A stretch of 12,219 nucleotides of DNA, taken from assembly GCA_017883345.1 (NCBI GenBank), contig JADGNT010000061.1, forward strand, positions 1 through 12,219, written 5' to 3'. The position numbers and the translations under genes were made by a program. Source of the stretch: Candidatus Solibacter sp. (GTDB taxonomy: Bacteria; Acidobacteriota; Terriglobia; Bryobacterales; Bryobacteraceae). Shown here piece by piece: positions 5,374-12,003 of the stretch (position 1 is the stretch's first letter; each line of letters opens with the position of its first letter). Under the pieces are notes generated by a model. The model saw nothing but the letters and a program-made list of their open reading frames with translations. It made no database searches and was not told where the DNA came from.

Positions 5374-6168
5374 TTACTTAGCCGGCGGCAGGATTTTGAG
5401 TTTCGCGGGGAGGGTGAAGAGATCGTCCCGAAGATTCCTGTTGATCTGCACGCTCTCGGAGTAAATCTCGTAGAGCTTCTCGCCGTTGCGCTGGCGGCGA
5501 ATGCTGAACGGCCACATGACGCCGCCGCCCACGTCGCGGTATTTGGCGAAGAAGGTCTCTTCGGTGTCGAAATCCTTGAACTCGGGATTGCGGCGTTTGA
5601 GCACCTGGCGGACCGGCAGCTTGGTGGAAGTGCTGAAATAGACGGTCACGGTGAGGCCATCGGCATCGGTGATATCGACGATCTCCACGGCCAGATTCTC
5701 GTAGAGGTCGCTGCCGCGCGAGTAGAAGTCCATGGCGGGCTCATCGAGGCGCTGGCGGAGGATATAGAAGACGTTGCGCAGGGTGCCATCCCGCCAGTTT
5801 TCGATGCGTTTCGGCTCCATTAGGCGCGCACCGCGGAAGGTGATTTCCCAGGCGCCCTCCTGGTTGAAGAGCACTCCGCCGGAATCGTCCTTGCCAAAAA
5901 CCTGGCGCTCGCGGACCGAGGGCTTCCCCGGGACAGGAGTCAGGTAGCGCGTGTAGATCTTGGCGATATCGAGGCCTTGCAGCTCCTGCCGGAAGAACGA
6001 GTAGGCGCGGCCCGATTCCACGCGGTCTTCCATGGCGAGGTAGGCTGTGCCGCCCACGGCTTGGAGTGCCTGATGGACGACGCGTTGGCCGCGCTCGTAG
6101 GCGGTTTCGGCGGCCAGGGCGCCGGCGGCGAGCGCCAGCGATAGAAACAGCGGTCCGATGCTTTTCAT
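5374..6168 (-). CDS. exported LolA-like (outer-membrane lipoprotein-sorting fold) protein
   Basis: A 264-residue protein with a clear signal peptide (MKSIGPLFLSLALAAGALAA, cleavage near 20). The mature part begins with helix YERGQRVVHQALQAVGG followed by a strand-rich body, the pattern of LolA/LppX-like half-barrels that bind hydrophobic ligands. It resembles the C-terminal domain of the preceding M16-like protein (AxxxGG...LAxxxD near the start, VPFxxxx near the end: GGIKVPFKV there, GGGVMWPFSI here). The start codon overlaps the previous stop (ATGA), so translation is coupled. Exact function unknown; a periplasmic or outer-membrane role with the peptidases is inferred. Confidence 0.72.
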   Translation of the reverse strand: MKSIGPLFLSLALAAGALAAETAYERGQRVVHQALQAVGGTAYLAMEDRVESGRAYSFFRQELQGLDIAKIYTRYLTPVPGKPSVRERQVFGKDDSGGVLFNQEGAWEITFRGARLMEPKRIENWRDGTLRNVFYILRQRLDEPAMDFYSRGSDLYENLAVEIVDITDADGLTVTVYFSTSTKLPVRQVLKRRNPEFKDFDTEETFFAKYRDVGGGVMWPFSIRRQRNGEKLYEIYSESVQINRNLRDDLFTLPAKLKILPPAK

Positions 6169-8429
6169 TGCGGCCTTCGGGCAAGCTCCAGCGGGTTCAA
6201 GCCTGTATTGATCTTATAGTCTCTCACCACGACGTCGGAGAACTTACTCCCGCCCTGATTGATGGTGACCTTGAAAGGGACCTTGATGCCACCGGCATCG
6301 CGGAAATCGTCGTAGATTTCCTCCGAGTAGATGGGCGCGCCGCCGGCCTGCTGGGTATCGTAGGACACCCGCTTGAGCAAGTGAGTCAGCGGGTCGAATT
6401 CCAGGCTGGTCATCTGGCCGGTGGCATCGGCGATCTGCACGCTGGATTCATCGATCGCGTTGACAACGCGGCCTTCGAGGCGGTCGCTGAGCAGCAACCG
6501 GTAGTAGACGCGGAAGAGATCGCCGAACACCTGGCTGCGTGGCATGCCCGCCAGCGCGCCCCATCCCTGTGGGGTGGAGATCCAGCCGACCTTGCCGTCT
6601 GCGTACACGGTCACGCGGCCGGCGGGAAGGGTGGCATCCTGGCGGAAGGTGGTAGGCGCGACCCATTTTTCGATCTGGACGATTTTCGAGCCGCCGACGT
6701 TCGGCACGGCGGGAGCGATCGAGTATTCCGTGAGCATGGTGTAGTCTTTGACGGCGGCGAGTTTCTCGGCTCCGCCGGCGGCAGCCTGCGCCTGGAGCAG
6801 GATCTGCTTGCCTTCGGCGAGGCTGGCATCGCTGCTCTCGACGACTTCGGGTTTGGCTTCCGGGATGGCGAGGTCGAGTTTGGTCACCGGGCCCAGCTTT
6901 TCGAGCGGTTCGACGAACATGCTTGGGTTGGCCGCCACGACCACCGTGAGATTGGCGGGGTTGAGGAATTGTTTGGCCACGCGCAGCAGGTCGGCGCGCG
7001 TCACCGATTCGAGCGCCTTTTGATACAGCGGGAGGTAGTCCTTCGGATAGCCGTAGTAATCCAGCACCATTTGGCGCGCGAACAATTTGGTCTGGCTGTC
7101 GTGGGTGAAGACCAGGCGGTTGACCGCGGCATCCCGTGCATTCCTCCACTCGTCCTCCGTGACTTCGGCGGTGCGGAGGCGGTCGATCTCCTCCTGGATC
7201 GCCTTAATGGCGGCGACGGTGGAGATGCTCTTGGCGCTGCCGGAGATTTCGAACAGGCCCGGCCGCGCGTAGTCGGCGTTCCAGGTGGCGCTCGCGTCAT
7301 TGGGAATGCCCAGTTTGGTGCGCAGGCGGTCGGCGATGCGGCTCTGCGGCCCGCCGCCCAGGATGCCGGCCAGGATTTCGAGCGCGGCATAGTCCTTGGC
7401 ATTGTCCTTATCGGCGCGCTGGCCGCCGAGGTGGCCGATCGTAAAGAAAGTCTGTGGGGCATCCTTCTTTTCGGCGAGGAAGACGCCCGGCGAGGGCGCG
7501 TTTTTCACCTTGGCGAATTCGGGGACGGGCGGCTGCTGCACGGTCCAATCGGCAAAGAGCTTTTCGATCGAAGCCTTCATCTCGGCGGTATTGAAATCGC
7601 CCCAGACGCCGAGCATGACGTTGGCCGGAAAGAAGTATCGCTGGTGGAACGCGCGCAGGTCGTTGCGGGAAACGCGGTCGATGGTGGCGTACTCCTGCTG
7701 CCACCCGAAGGGCGCATCCTTACCGTAGATGAGGCTGGCGAATTCGCGGTGGGCGACGATTGCGGCATTGTCGTTGCGGTGCGCGACGGCGACGCGCAAC
7801 TGGGTTTTGGCGAGTTCGATCTTCTCCCGGCGGAAACCGGGCTGGGTGAGCATTTCCTTGAACAGTTGGAGTGTGGCGGGGGCGTTTTCCTTCAGTCCGG
7901 CGAAGGACACCGTGCCGACGGAGTCGCCGATGGCGGTCTCCATGTTGGAGGCTGAATTGTCCAACAAGGTGTCAATCTGTTCCCCGGTTTTGAGGATGGT
8001 GCCGCCGGTGCGCATCGTGATTCCGGTCAGTTGGGCCAGGCCGATGCGCTGAGGCGGATCCCAGAGGCTGCCGGTGCGAACCAGAGCGATTCCGCCGACC
8101 ACTGGCAGATCGTGATCTTCCAGCAGGGAGAGCTTCATGCCATTGGGTAGCGTGAAGGTGGCGGCATTCGGCGCCTGGATGGCGCGCAGTGGTGGATACT
8201 TGAGGTCCTTGGGCGAGAATGCGCCGCTGGCGGCAGCGGGCGCGGAAGCAGTTCCCCGGCCTCGTCCGGCGGTGGCGGGGGCGCCAGGGGCCTGGGTGCC
8301 GCCGCGCCCGGCGGCGGGTGGCGCGGGCTTCTCCGTCTTGGGCGCGCCTGGCGCCGGAATGCCCCCATCCTGCGCGCGGACGGCGGCCGCCAGGAGGAGA
8401 ATGCCGAGAATGCGGCGCAAGGTTTTCAT
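6165..8429 (-). CDS. M16 peptidase-like protein lacking the zinc site, fused to a LolA-like domain
   Basis: 754 residues. A signal peptide (MKTLRRILGILLLAAAVRAQ) is followed by an Ala/Pro/Gly-rich linker (about 21-75) and two M16 half-domains (about 85-300 and 310-525). The N-terminal one begins FTLPNGMKLSLLEDHDLPVV, a standard M16 start. Where the zinc motif HxxEH belongs, the sequence reads RIGLAQLTGITMR (131-137 covers the site): both His and the Glu are gone, so it cannot be catalytic. Degenerate M16 subunits are known to pair with an active one. A separate C-terminal domain (about 537-754) starts LAEGKQILLQAQAAAGGAEK and resembles LolA-like lipid-binding folds. The ATG overlaps the upstream peptidase stop (ATGA), which is consistent with stoichiometric expression of a heterodimer. 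Confidence 0.85.
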   Translation of the reverse strand: MKTLRRILGILLLAAAVRAQDGGIPAPGAPKTEKPAPPAAGRGGTQAPGAPATAGRGRGTASAPAAASGAFSPKDLKYPPLRAIQAPNAATFTLPNGMKLSLLEDHDLPVVGGIALVRTGSLWDPPQRIGLAQLTGITMRTGGTILKTGEQIDTLLDNSASNMETAIGDSVGTVSFAGLKENAPATLQLFKEMLTQPGFRREKIELAKTQLRVAVAHRNDNAAIVAHREFASLIYGKDAPFGWQQEYATIDRVSRNDLRAFHQRYFFPANVMLGVWGDFNTAEMKASIEKLFADWTVQQPPVPEFAKVKNAPSPGVFLAEKKDAPQTFFTIGHLGGQRADKDNAKDYAALEILAGILGGGPQSRIADRLRTKLGIPNDASATWNADYARPGLFEISGSAKSISTVAAIKAIQEEIDRLRTAEVTEDEWRNARDAAVNRLVFTHDSQTKLFARQMVLDYYGYPKDYLPLYQKALESVTRADLLRVAKQFLNPANLTVVVAANPSMFVEPLEKLGPVTKLDLAIPEAKPEVVESSDASLAEGKQILLQAQAAAGGAEKLAAVKDYTMLTEYSIAPAVPNVGGSKIVQIEKWVAPTTFRQDATLPAGRVTVYADGKVGWISTPQGWGALAGMPRSQVFGDLFRVYYRLLLSDRLEGRVVNAIDESSVQIADATGQMTSLEFDPLTHLLKRVSYDTQQAGGAPIYSEEIYDDFRDAGGIKVPFKVTINQGGSKFSDVVVRDYKINTGLNPLELARRPQ

Positions 8430-9997
8430 TGCGGACCTCCGGTTTTGCGCTCCGGCGGCTTGGGCGGCGGCGGAGCATCGGACTGGCCGGGCAGCACGGT
8501 ATACACCGTGGTGCGGCCAGTGGCCACAAAGTAGCGGTTGGCTGCCCGCTGCACCTCCGCGGGGCTAACCCGATTCAGATCGTCCAGGGTGGTGAACAGT
8601 TTGCGCCAGTCGCCATAGCTAGCGGAGTGGAAGGCGAGCCGACCCGCCAGATCGCGGTTGCTGGTCATCCCGCGCATGAGGTTGGCCCGTCCCTGCGCCT
8701 TGGCCCGCGCCAGCAACAGCGGGTCGAGCGCGGTGGACTTGAAGCGCTGCAGCAGATCTTCCAGCGCCCGCTGAGTCTCTTCTACCGTATGGCCCGGCGC
8801 GGGCACCAGCAGGAAAACGAACAAATTGGGAAAGCGGCCATCGGGGTTGGTCGCCACCGCCTGGGCTTGCAGGGCGAGGCGTTTCTCCTGAACCAGCTCG
8901 TTGTAGAGCATGCCAGTCCGCCCCTGCGAGAGGAGAATCTGTATCAAATCGAGCGGGATATCGTCCTTATCGTATTGGCTGGGACGCTTGTAGCCGACCA
9001 GGGTGACGGGCTGTCCGGGCATCTCGAGGATCACGGTCTTTGGGCCATTCTGCGGCGGCTCCCGAGTGGTCTCCACTGGCGGCATCGGCTTGGCGGCCAT
9101 GGGGCCGAAGTAGCGCTCCGCCAGGCGTTTGGCGTCCACCGCGGTGACGTCGCCCACGATGGCGACGGTAATGTTGCCGGGGACGTAATAACGCTCGAAG
9201 AAGGCCTGGGCCTGGGTGCGGCGGAGGTTTGGAATGTCGCTGGGCCAACCGCCGGACGGGTTGCGGTAGGGGTGAACCTTGAAGGCGGCCGACAGCAGCT
9301 CCGCCAGCAGCCTGGCCGGCGGGTTGGATTCCACACGCTGCCGATATTCCTCCAGCACCACATCGCGCTCCCCGTAGAACTCGCGGAAGGCAGGATGCAG
9401 CAGGCGCTGCGATTCCATGAGGAACCAGAGTTCCGCGCGGTTGGAGGGGAGGCTATAGGAAGACTCAGTAGAGGCGGTGGCAGCCAAGGAGGTGAAGTTG
9501 AGGACGCCGTTTTCCGCGAGGATGCGGAGGTACTCGCCGGACGCGGCCAGGCGCTGTGCGCTGTCGGCGGCCATGCGGAACTGACTGCGCAGCATGTCGA
9601 CGCGCATCTGGTCGGCTTTGATGCCCTTATCGGCTTCCGCGTCCATGCGGTCGTAGGCCTCTTCGGCGGCGTCGAGCGCTTTCTTTTCCTCGGGCCAACT
9701 GCGCGTACCGATGGTCTCCGTACCCTTGAAGGCCAGGTGCTCGAACATATGGGCGAGACCGGTTTCCCCGGCGGGGTCTTGAATGCTGCCCACGTTCACC
9801 CTGGTATGAAACGACACCACGGGCGATTCGTGCCGTTCGAGCACGATGAAGTGCAGCCCGTTGGGCAGGGTAAACTCGCTTACCTTCTTTTGGAGTTCCT
9901 GGAACTCCTGGGCCTTTTTGGGGGGCTCCTGGAGATCCTGCGCGGACACAAGCAGACCCGCGGAGAGGATCAGGGAGCAGAGATCGAGACCACGCAC
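8426..9997 (-). CDS. M16 family zinc metallopeptidase, catalytic subunit
   Basis: A 523-residue insulinase/pitrilysin-family peptidase with the inverted zinc motif: GLAHMFEHLAFKGT gives H83-x-x-E86-H87, and ERDVVLEEYRQR supplies the downstream Glu ligand (E216 or E217). The gap between the two is about 50 residues longer than usual and is filled by charged helix (about 103-155), an insertion also seen in other bacterial M16 pairs. The C-terminal M16 domain follows (LVQEKRLALQAQAVAT region). The tail is proline-rich (PPPPKPPERKTGG). The frame is open to 10117, but GTG 9997 is chosen: AAGGAG sits 9 bases upstream and the product then starts with a proper signal peptide (MRGLDLCSLILSAGLLVSAQ). 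Likely periplasmic and first in the operon with its inactive partner. Confidence 0.87.
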   Translation of the reverse strand: MRGLDLCSLILSAGLLVSAQDLQEPPKKAQEFQELQKKVSEFTLPNGLHFIVLERHESPVVSFHTRVNVGSIQDPAGETGLAHMFEHLAFKGTETIGTRSWPEEKKALDAAEEAYDRMDAEADKGIKADQMRVDMLRSQFRMAADSAQRLAASGEYLRILAENGVLNFTSLAATASTESSYSLPSNRAELWFLMESQRLLHPAFREFYGERDVVLEEYRQRVESNPPARLLAELLSAAFKVHPYRNPSGGWPSDIPNLRRTQAQAFFERYYVPGNITVAIVGDVTAVDAKRLAERYFGPMAAKPMPPVETTREPPQNGPKTVILEMPGQPVTLVGYKRPSQYDKDDIPLDLIQILLSQGRTGMLYNELVQEKRLALQAQAVATNPDGRFPNLFVFLLVPAPGHTVEETQRALEDLLQRFKSTALDPLLLARAKAQGRANLMRGMTSNRDLAGRLAFHSASYGDWRKLFTTLDDLNRVSPAEVQRAANRYFVATGRTTVYTVLPGQSDAPPPPKPPERKTGGPQ

Positions 9998-10006
9998 GAT
10001 TGACAA

Positions 10007-10012
10007 CTCCTT
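10007..10012 (-). promoter_or_regulatory. ribosome binding site fixing the GTG start of the M16 gene
   Basis: AAGGAG on the minus strand lies 9 bases before GTG 9997. The upstream ATG at 10117 has no such site and would add about 40 residues ahead of the signal peptide. This site decides the start. Confidence 0.6.
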
Positions 10013-10043
10013 CGGCAAGAGGGAAGTTCCGACTGCTTTTAAG

Positions 10044-10052
10044 AGGATAGCA
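10044..10052 (-). promoter_or_regulatory. candidate extended -10 for the peptidase operon
   Basis: On the minus strand TGCTATCCT fits an extended -10 (TGnTATAAT, four of six matches in the core), placing a start about 40 bases before GTG 9997. No good -35 is visible at the proper distance. Just upstream is a run of eight C (G on the plus strand, 10061-10068) that forms a small GGGG-AGTA-CCCC hairpin (10065-10076). Confidence 0.25.
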
Positions 10053-10095
10053 AGCCCATCGGGGGGGGAGTACCCCTGAAGTACCGCCATGACTG

Positions 10096-10122
10096 TTGTT
10101 TGGCCGGAAGCTTCCACATAAT
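10096..10122 (+). promoter_or_regulatory. candidate promoter for the PilZ gene, with palindrome
   Basis: CATAAT (10117-10122) matches the -10 consensus in five of six positions. TTGTTT (10096-10101) is the nearest -35-like box, with a short spacer of 15. A perfect 10-bp palindrome, GGAAGCTTCC (10106-10115), sits in the spacer and could be an operator. Sequence-only prediction. Confidence 0.33.
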
Positions 10123-10156
10123 GTACTCAGCCTCGGCAAAGATAAGGAAAGAAATC

Positions 10157-10606
10157 ATGGATTCCACGGTGCTTTTGCAGAAACCGGCAGCCCAGCGCGA
10201 TGCGATCGGCGGCGACCGTCGCCAGGACCGGCGATACCACCTGCAACTGGAGCTGAAATGGAAGCTCATCCGGCGGCGTCGCGTGCTGGATACGGGGACG
10301 GGACAGACCGTCGATGTCTCTAGCGGTGGAATCCTCTTCGACGCGGGACGCCATCTGCCGGAGGGGCTCAATGTGGAACTGTCGATTGCGTGGCCGGTGC
10401 TGTTACACAACGTGGCTCCGATGCAACTGGTAGCGGCCGGGAAGATCGTCCGCGGCGATGGCCGCCGGGTAGCGATCCAGACCATGCAGCACGAATTCCG
10501 CACGGTGGGCATTCCGAGTGAGCACCGCAACGTGCTGGCGGGAGCTACTCACAATCCGGCGATGCGGACCGGTGCGGCAACGTTCGCCGCGTTCGGCAAG
10601 CATTAA
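10157..10606 (+). CDS. PilZ domain protein, probable c-di-GMP receptor
   Basis: 149 residues, essentially a single PilZ domain. The c-di-GMP-binding signature is present: an Arg-rich RRQDRRY near 21-27 (RxxxR) and DVSSGG (D/NxSxxG), followed by the barrel strands through QHEFRT. There is no catalytic or membrane domain, so it would act as a cytosolic adaptor responding to c-di-GMP, affecting motility, exopolysaccharide or transcription; the partner is unknown. ATG 10157 is chosen because AAGGAAAG lies just upstream. In-frame ATGs at 10100 and 10121 have no ribosome binding site and lie in or before the promoter-like region. Divergent from the peptidase operon. Closely similar single-domain PilZ proteins are frequent in Acidobacteria (recall). 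Confidence 0.85.
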   Translation: MDSTVLLQKPAAQRDAIGGDRRQDRRYHLQLELKWKLIRRRRVLDTGTGQTVDVSSGGILFDAGRHLPEGLNVELSIAWPVLLHNVAPMQLVAAGKIVRGDGRRVAIQTMQHEFRTVGIPSEHRNVLAGATHNPAMRTGAATFAAFGKH

Positions 10607-10625
10607 AGGGCGGCGGCGCCTCCGC

Positions 10626-10642
10626 GGGCCGGGGGGTGGCCC
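10626..10642. repeat. GC-rich hairpin between convergent genes
   Basis: GGGCC (10626-10630) and GGCCC (10638-10642) form a perfect 5-bp stem around a G-rich loop, 20 bases after the PilZ stop. There is no T-run. It may help end transcripts of the convergent pair (PilZ from the left, the 10744 gene from the right). The rest of 10607-10743 shows nothing I can name. Confidence 0.28.
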
Positions 10643-10743
10643 AATGCCACATAGTTTCTCCAATTGGGGCGGACCGCTGTGGGCGCTGTCCGCGCACAGG
10701 CGGCCACGTGAGTTCGCCTTCTCAACTACCGAGTGCGCCATGT

Positions 10744-11463
10744 TTAGCGGCCAATGTCCCGAGTGAGGGGCTCGCTGCCGCGATTGTGTGGAGGGCCGGA
10801 TGGGGAGGTGTGAGGAACGAAGCCAAATCCGGGGCTTGGCGTTCGGCAAACCGGTGACAGACAGGACTGACAGCGAATTTCCGGCAAAGTCAGCCAGAAA
10901 TTCATGTCAGTCTTGTCAGTCCCCGTGGGTTGCGAAACGAACCCAATTCCCGGGTTTTCCGTTTCGGGAGAATCGGTTACGGAGGAGTCCACGTCGGGTT
11001 GGTGCTGCCGGCGGAGAGCCTGGCGGCGTTCCAGTTCCCCAAGGTGGGTGAAGAAGGATCGCTCGGTATCGATGATGTGACGGTGGAGTCGGTTGAAGGA
11101 TTCGGTGTTGTTGGCGAATCCGGCGCCGAAATCGGCGCCCCTTTTGGCTTCGTAGGCGACGGTGGCGCCGTGGTTGACGAGGTCGGCGGCGAGGAAGCGG
11201 TAGCGGCGCAGGAACCAGTCGTCTTTGATGAGGATGTCGACGAGAAGGCGCTCGACGAGGCCGATGGGCTGAAACTCGTGGTCGTACTCGTCGGCGAGAG
11301 CGGCGAGAACGGCGGGGTTTTCGCCGGAGGCGGCTTCGTTTCTGGCGTCGATGCCGGTTTTGAGAGCGTTCATGCGCGAGATGGCTTTACCTTGTTCGGT
11401 GCGAGGACCGGTGGAGAGCTGTGCATTAGAGCGATTGGCGAGAATTTGTTGCTGGGTTGCCAT
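10744..11463 (-). CDS. hypothetical protein of the 'NRSNAQLSTGPRT' family
   Basis: 239 residues. The start MATQQQILANRSNAQLSTGP followed by RTEQGKAISRMNALKTGI is the hallmark of a hypothetical family present in many copies in Acidobacteria and some Planctomycetes (recall). Its function is unknown. The body (about 45-155) is charged and helical (LVERLLVDILIKDDWFLRRYRFLAADLV). The last ~79 residues are low in complexity, with two PG(I/F)GFV motifs, and correspond to palindromic DNA repeats described separately. ATG 11463 is chosen because GGAGG precedes it. The frame is open to 11634, but that extension is not family-like. The gene stands alone and has no metabolic clues around it. Confidence 0.72.
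   Translation of the reverse strand: MATQQQILANRSNAQLSTGPRTEQGKAISRMNALKTGIDARNEAASGENPAVLAALADEYDHEFQPIGLVERLLVDILIKDDWFLRRYRFLAADLVNHGATVAYEAKRGADFGAGFANNTESFNRLHRHIIDTERSFFTHLGELERRQALRRQHQPDVDSSVTDSPETENPGIGFVSQPTGTDKTDMNFWLTLPEIRCQSCLSPVCRTPSPGFGFVPHTSPSGPPHNRGSEPLTRDIGR
10815..10965. repeat. three nested palindromic repeats in the 3' end of the 10744-11463 gene
   Basis: The centre is a 58-base hairpin, 10860-10917. A 12-bp outer arm (GACAGGACTGAC with GTCAGTCTTGTC, one G-T pair) and a 7-bp inner arm (GAATTTC with GAAATTC) are separated by a small 3/2-base internal loop. On each side is a smaller palindrome with a related layout. One spans 10815-10844 (GAAC, GCCAA paired with TTGGC, GTTC); the other spans 10934-10965 (GAAACG, AACCC paired with GGGTT, CGTTTC). 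The flanking pair encode PGFGFV and PGIGFV and look like diverged copies of one unit. The frame stays open through all three. Confidence 0.6.
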
Positions 11464-11674
11464 AGGGCCTCCAGCCACGACGGTAGCAGGCGAGCGGGGG
11501 CATTCTCGGGCGGCAGGACGGGAAGTGATTGAGGGGAAACGACGAAATAAAAAAATGTTTGAGTGACGGTTAAATGAGTCTGAGGAGTAGCGACGGCAGG
11601 CCGGGGCATCGGTGAATGCTTGGCGGGTGCGCACGTCACCGGGGTGTCACGGGAGGAATCGTGGGGGATCCCAA

Positions 11675-11689
11675 GCTTCCCAGATGGCG
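11675..11689. repeat. 15-bp direct repeat, copy 1
   Basis: GCTTCCCAGATGGCG occurs here and again at 11926-11940, identical over 15 bases. The flanks differ. In the minus direction both copies read AIWEA. The copies bracket the hairpin and RRM remnant. Confidence 0.6.
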
Positions 11690-11729
11690 ACTTCGGGACT
11701 GCGGACGCGCTGAAGACATGGAGCTTGCG

Positions 11730-11759
11730 ACGGCACCAGCCGTAGGCTAACGGTGCCGT
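11730..11759. repeat. hairpin element interrupting the RRM remnant
   Basis: Perfect 8-bp arms ACGGCACC (11730-11737) and GGTGCCGT (11752-11759) enclose a second small stem AGCC-GTA-GGCT (11738-11748) with a three-base bulge. It looks like a REP-type palindromic unit. There is no T-run, so it is not a typical terminator. Confidence 0.55.
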
Positions 11760-11862
11760 GGGTTTCGAACAATGCACGGATGGACTCTTCCGAAGCCCCA
11801 AAACTGAGGTTTCCAACGACCGGTCTCGCGGGCCAGGACTTTGTGCCCTGCCGCAGCACCAA
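11749..11862 (-). pseudogene. RNA recognition motif (RRM) gene remnant
   Basis: The minus-strand frame from ATG 11862 reads RPVVGNLSFGASEESIRALF and then ETHGTV. This matches the first half of an RRM: the RNP2 strand (VxGNLSF), the first helix (SEESIRALFETHG) and the start of strand 2 (TVSLRLV). Small single-RRM proteins of the form 'IFVGNLSF...' are common in bacteria. Similarity ends where the hairpin at 11730-11759 begins. RNP1 (RGFGFVEM-like) and the rest of the domain are not found downstream in any minus frame I read. The frame runs on to 11647 without RRM content. Probably a broken copy; a chance match over about 35 residues cannot be excluded. Confidence 0.45.
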
Positions 11863-11925
11863 CTTCCGGGCGGTGCCCGCCGGCGGCGGATGCGCCGGTG
11901 CGTGATCCCGGCAAACCGGCGCGCG

Positions 11926-11940
11926 GCTTCCCAGATGGCG
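11926..11940. repeat. 15-bp direct repeat, copy 2
   Basis: Identical to 11675-11689 (GCTTCCCAGATGGCG), 251 bases further on and ending 11 bases before the terminator stem. Confidence 0.6.
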
Positions 11941-11951
11941 GAGTCACACCA

Positions 11952-11975
11952 GGCGGGGGCCCGCCAGTGTTTTTT
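11952..11975 (+). terminator. intrinsic terminator upstream of the lipoprotein gene
   Basis: GGCGGG (11952-11957) and CCCGCC (11960-11965) form a strong GC stem. Four bases later comes a run of six T (11970-11975). This is a good rho-independent terminator for plus-strand transcription. No intact plus-strand gene lies just upstream, so it may end an unannotated transcript, belong to a deleted gene, or act as an attenuator for the downstream gene. Confidence 0.55.
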
Positions 11976-11979
11976 GGGG

Positions 11980-12003
11980 TTCCCATTATTGCTATTGTGG
12001 GAA
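11980..12003 (+). promoter_or_regulatory. inverted repeat in front of the lipoprotein gene
   Basis: TTCCCA (11980-11985) and TGGGAA (11998-12003) are perfect 6-bp arms around an A/T-rich 12-base loop that contains a -10-like TATTGT (11993-11998). It could be an operator or a 5' leader hairpin. It lies 15 bases before the Shine-Dalgarno sequence. Confidence 0.32.

Noticed and set aside
4726..5823. A 365-codon plus-strand open frame opposite the methyltransferase and LolA-like genes
   Set aside because: Its composition is Glu/Ala/Gly/Val-heavy with no recognisable domain. The minus-strand genes have signal peptide, SAM motifs and coupled junctions.
6066..7955. A 629-codon plus-strand open frame opposite the M16-like gene
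   Set aside because: Antisense of a well-supported coding sequence. No start site features and low-complexity composition.
8219..10003. A 594-codon plus-strand open frame opposite the active M16 gene
   Set aside because: Antisense shadow. The opposite strand carries HxxEH, a signal peptide and a Shine-Dalgarno.
10744..11463. The 58-base hairpin as a terminator for the PilZ gene
   Set aside because: It lies inside the convergent coding sequence, more than 250 bases past the PilZ stop, and lacks a T-run.
10930..11532. A Gly/Val/Glu-rich plus-strand frame of 200 codons
   Set aside because: Opposite the 'NRSNAQLSTGPRT' family gene, which has the family signature and a GGAGG site. The plus frame has repetitive composition only.
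11675..11940. The 15-bp direct repeats as target-site duplication of an insertion sequence
   Set aside because: There is no transposase, no terminal inverted repeats next to the copies, and 15 bp with 251 bp between fits no element I can name. Kept as a repeat only.
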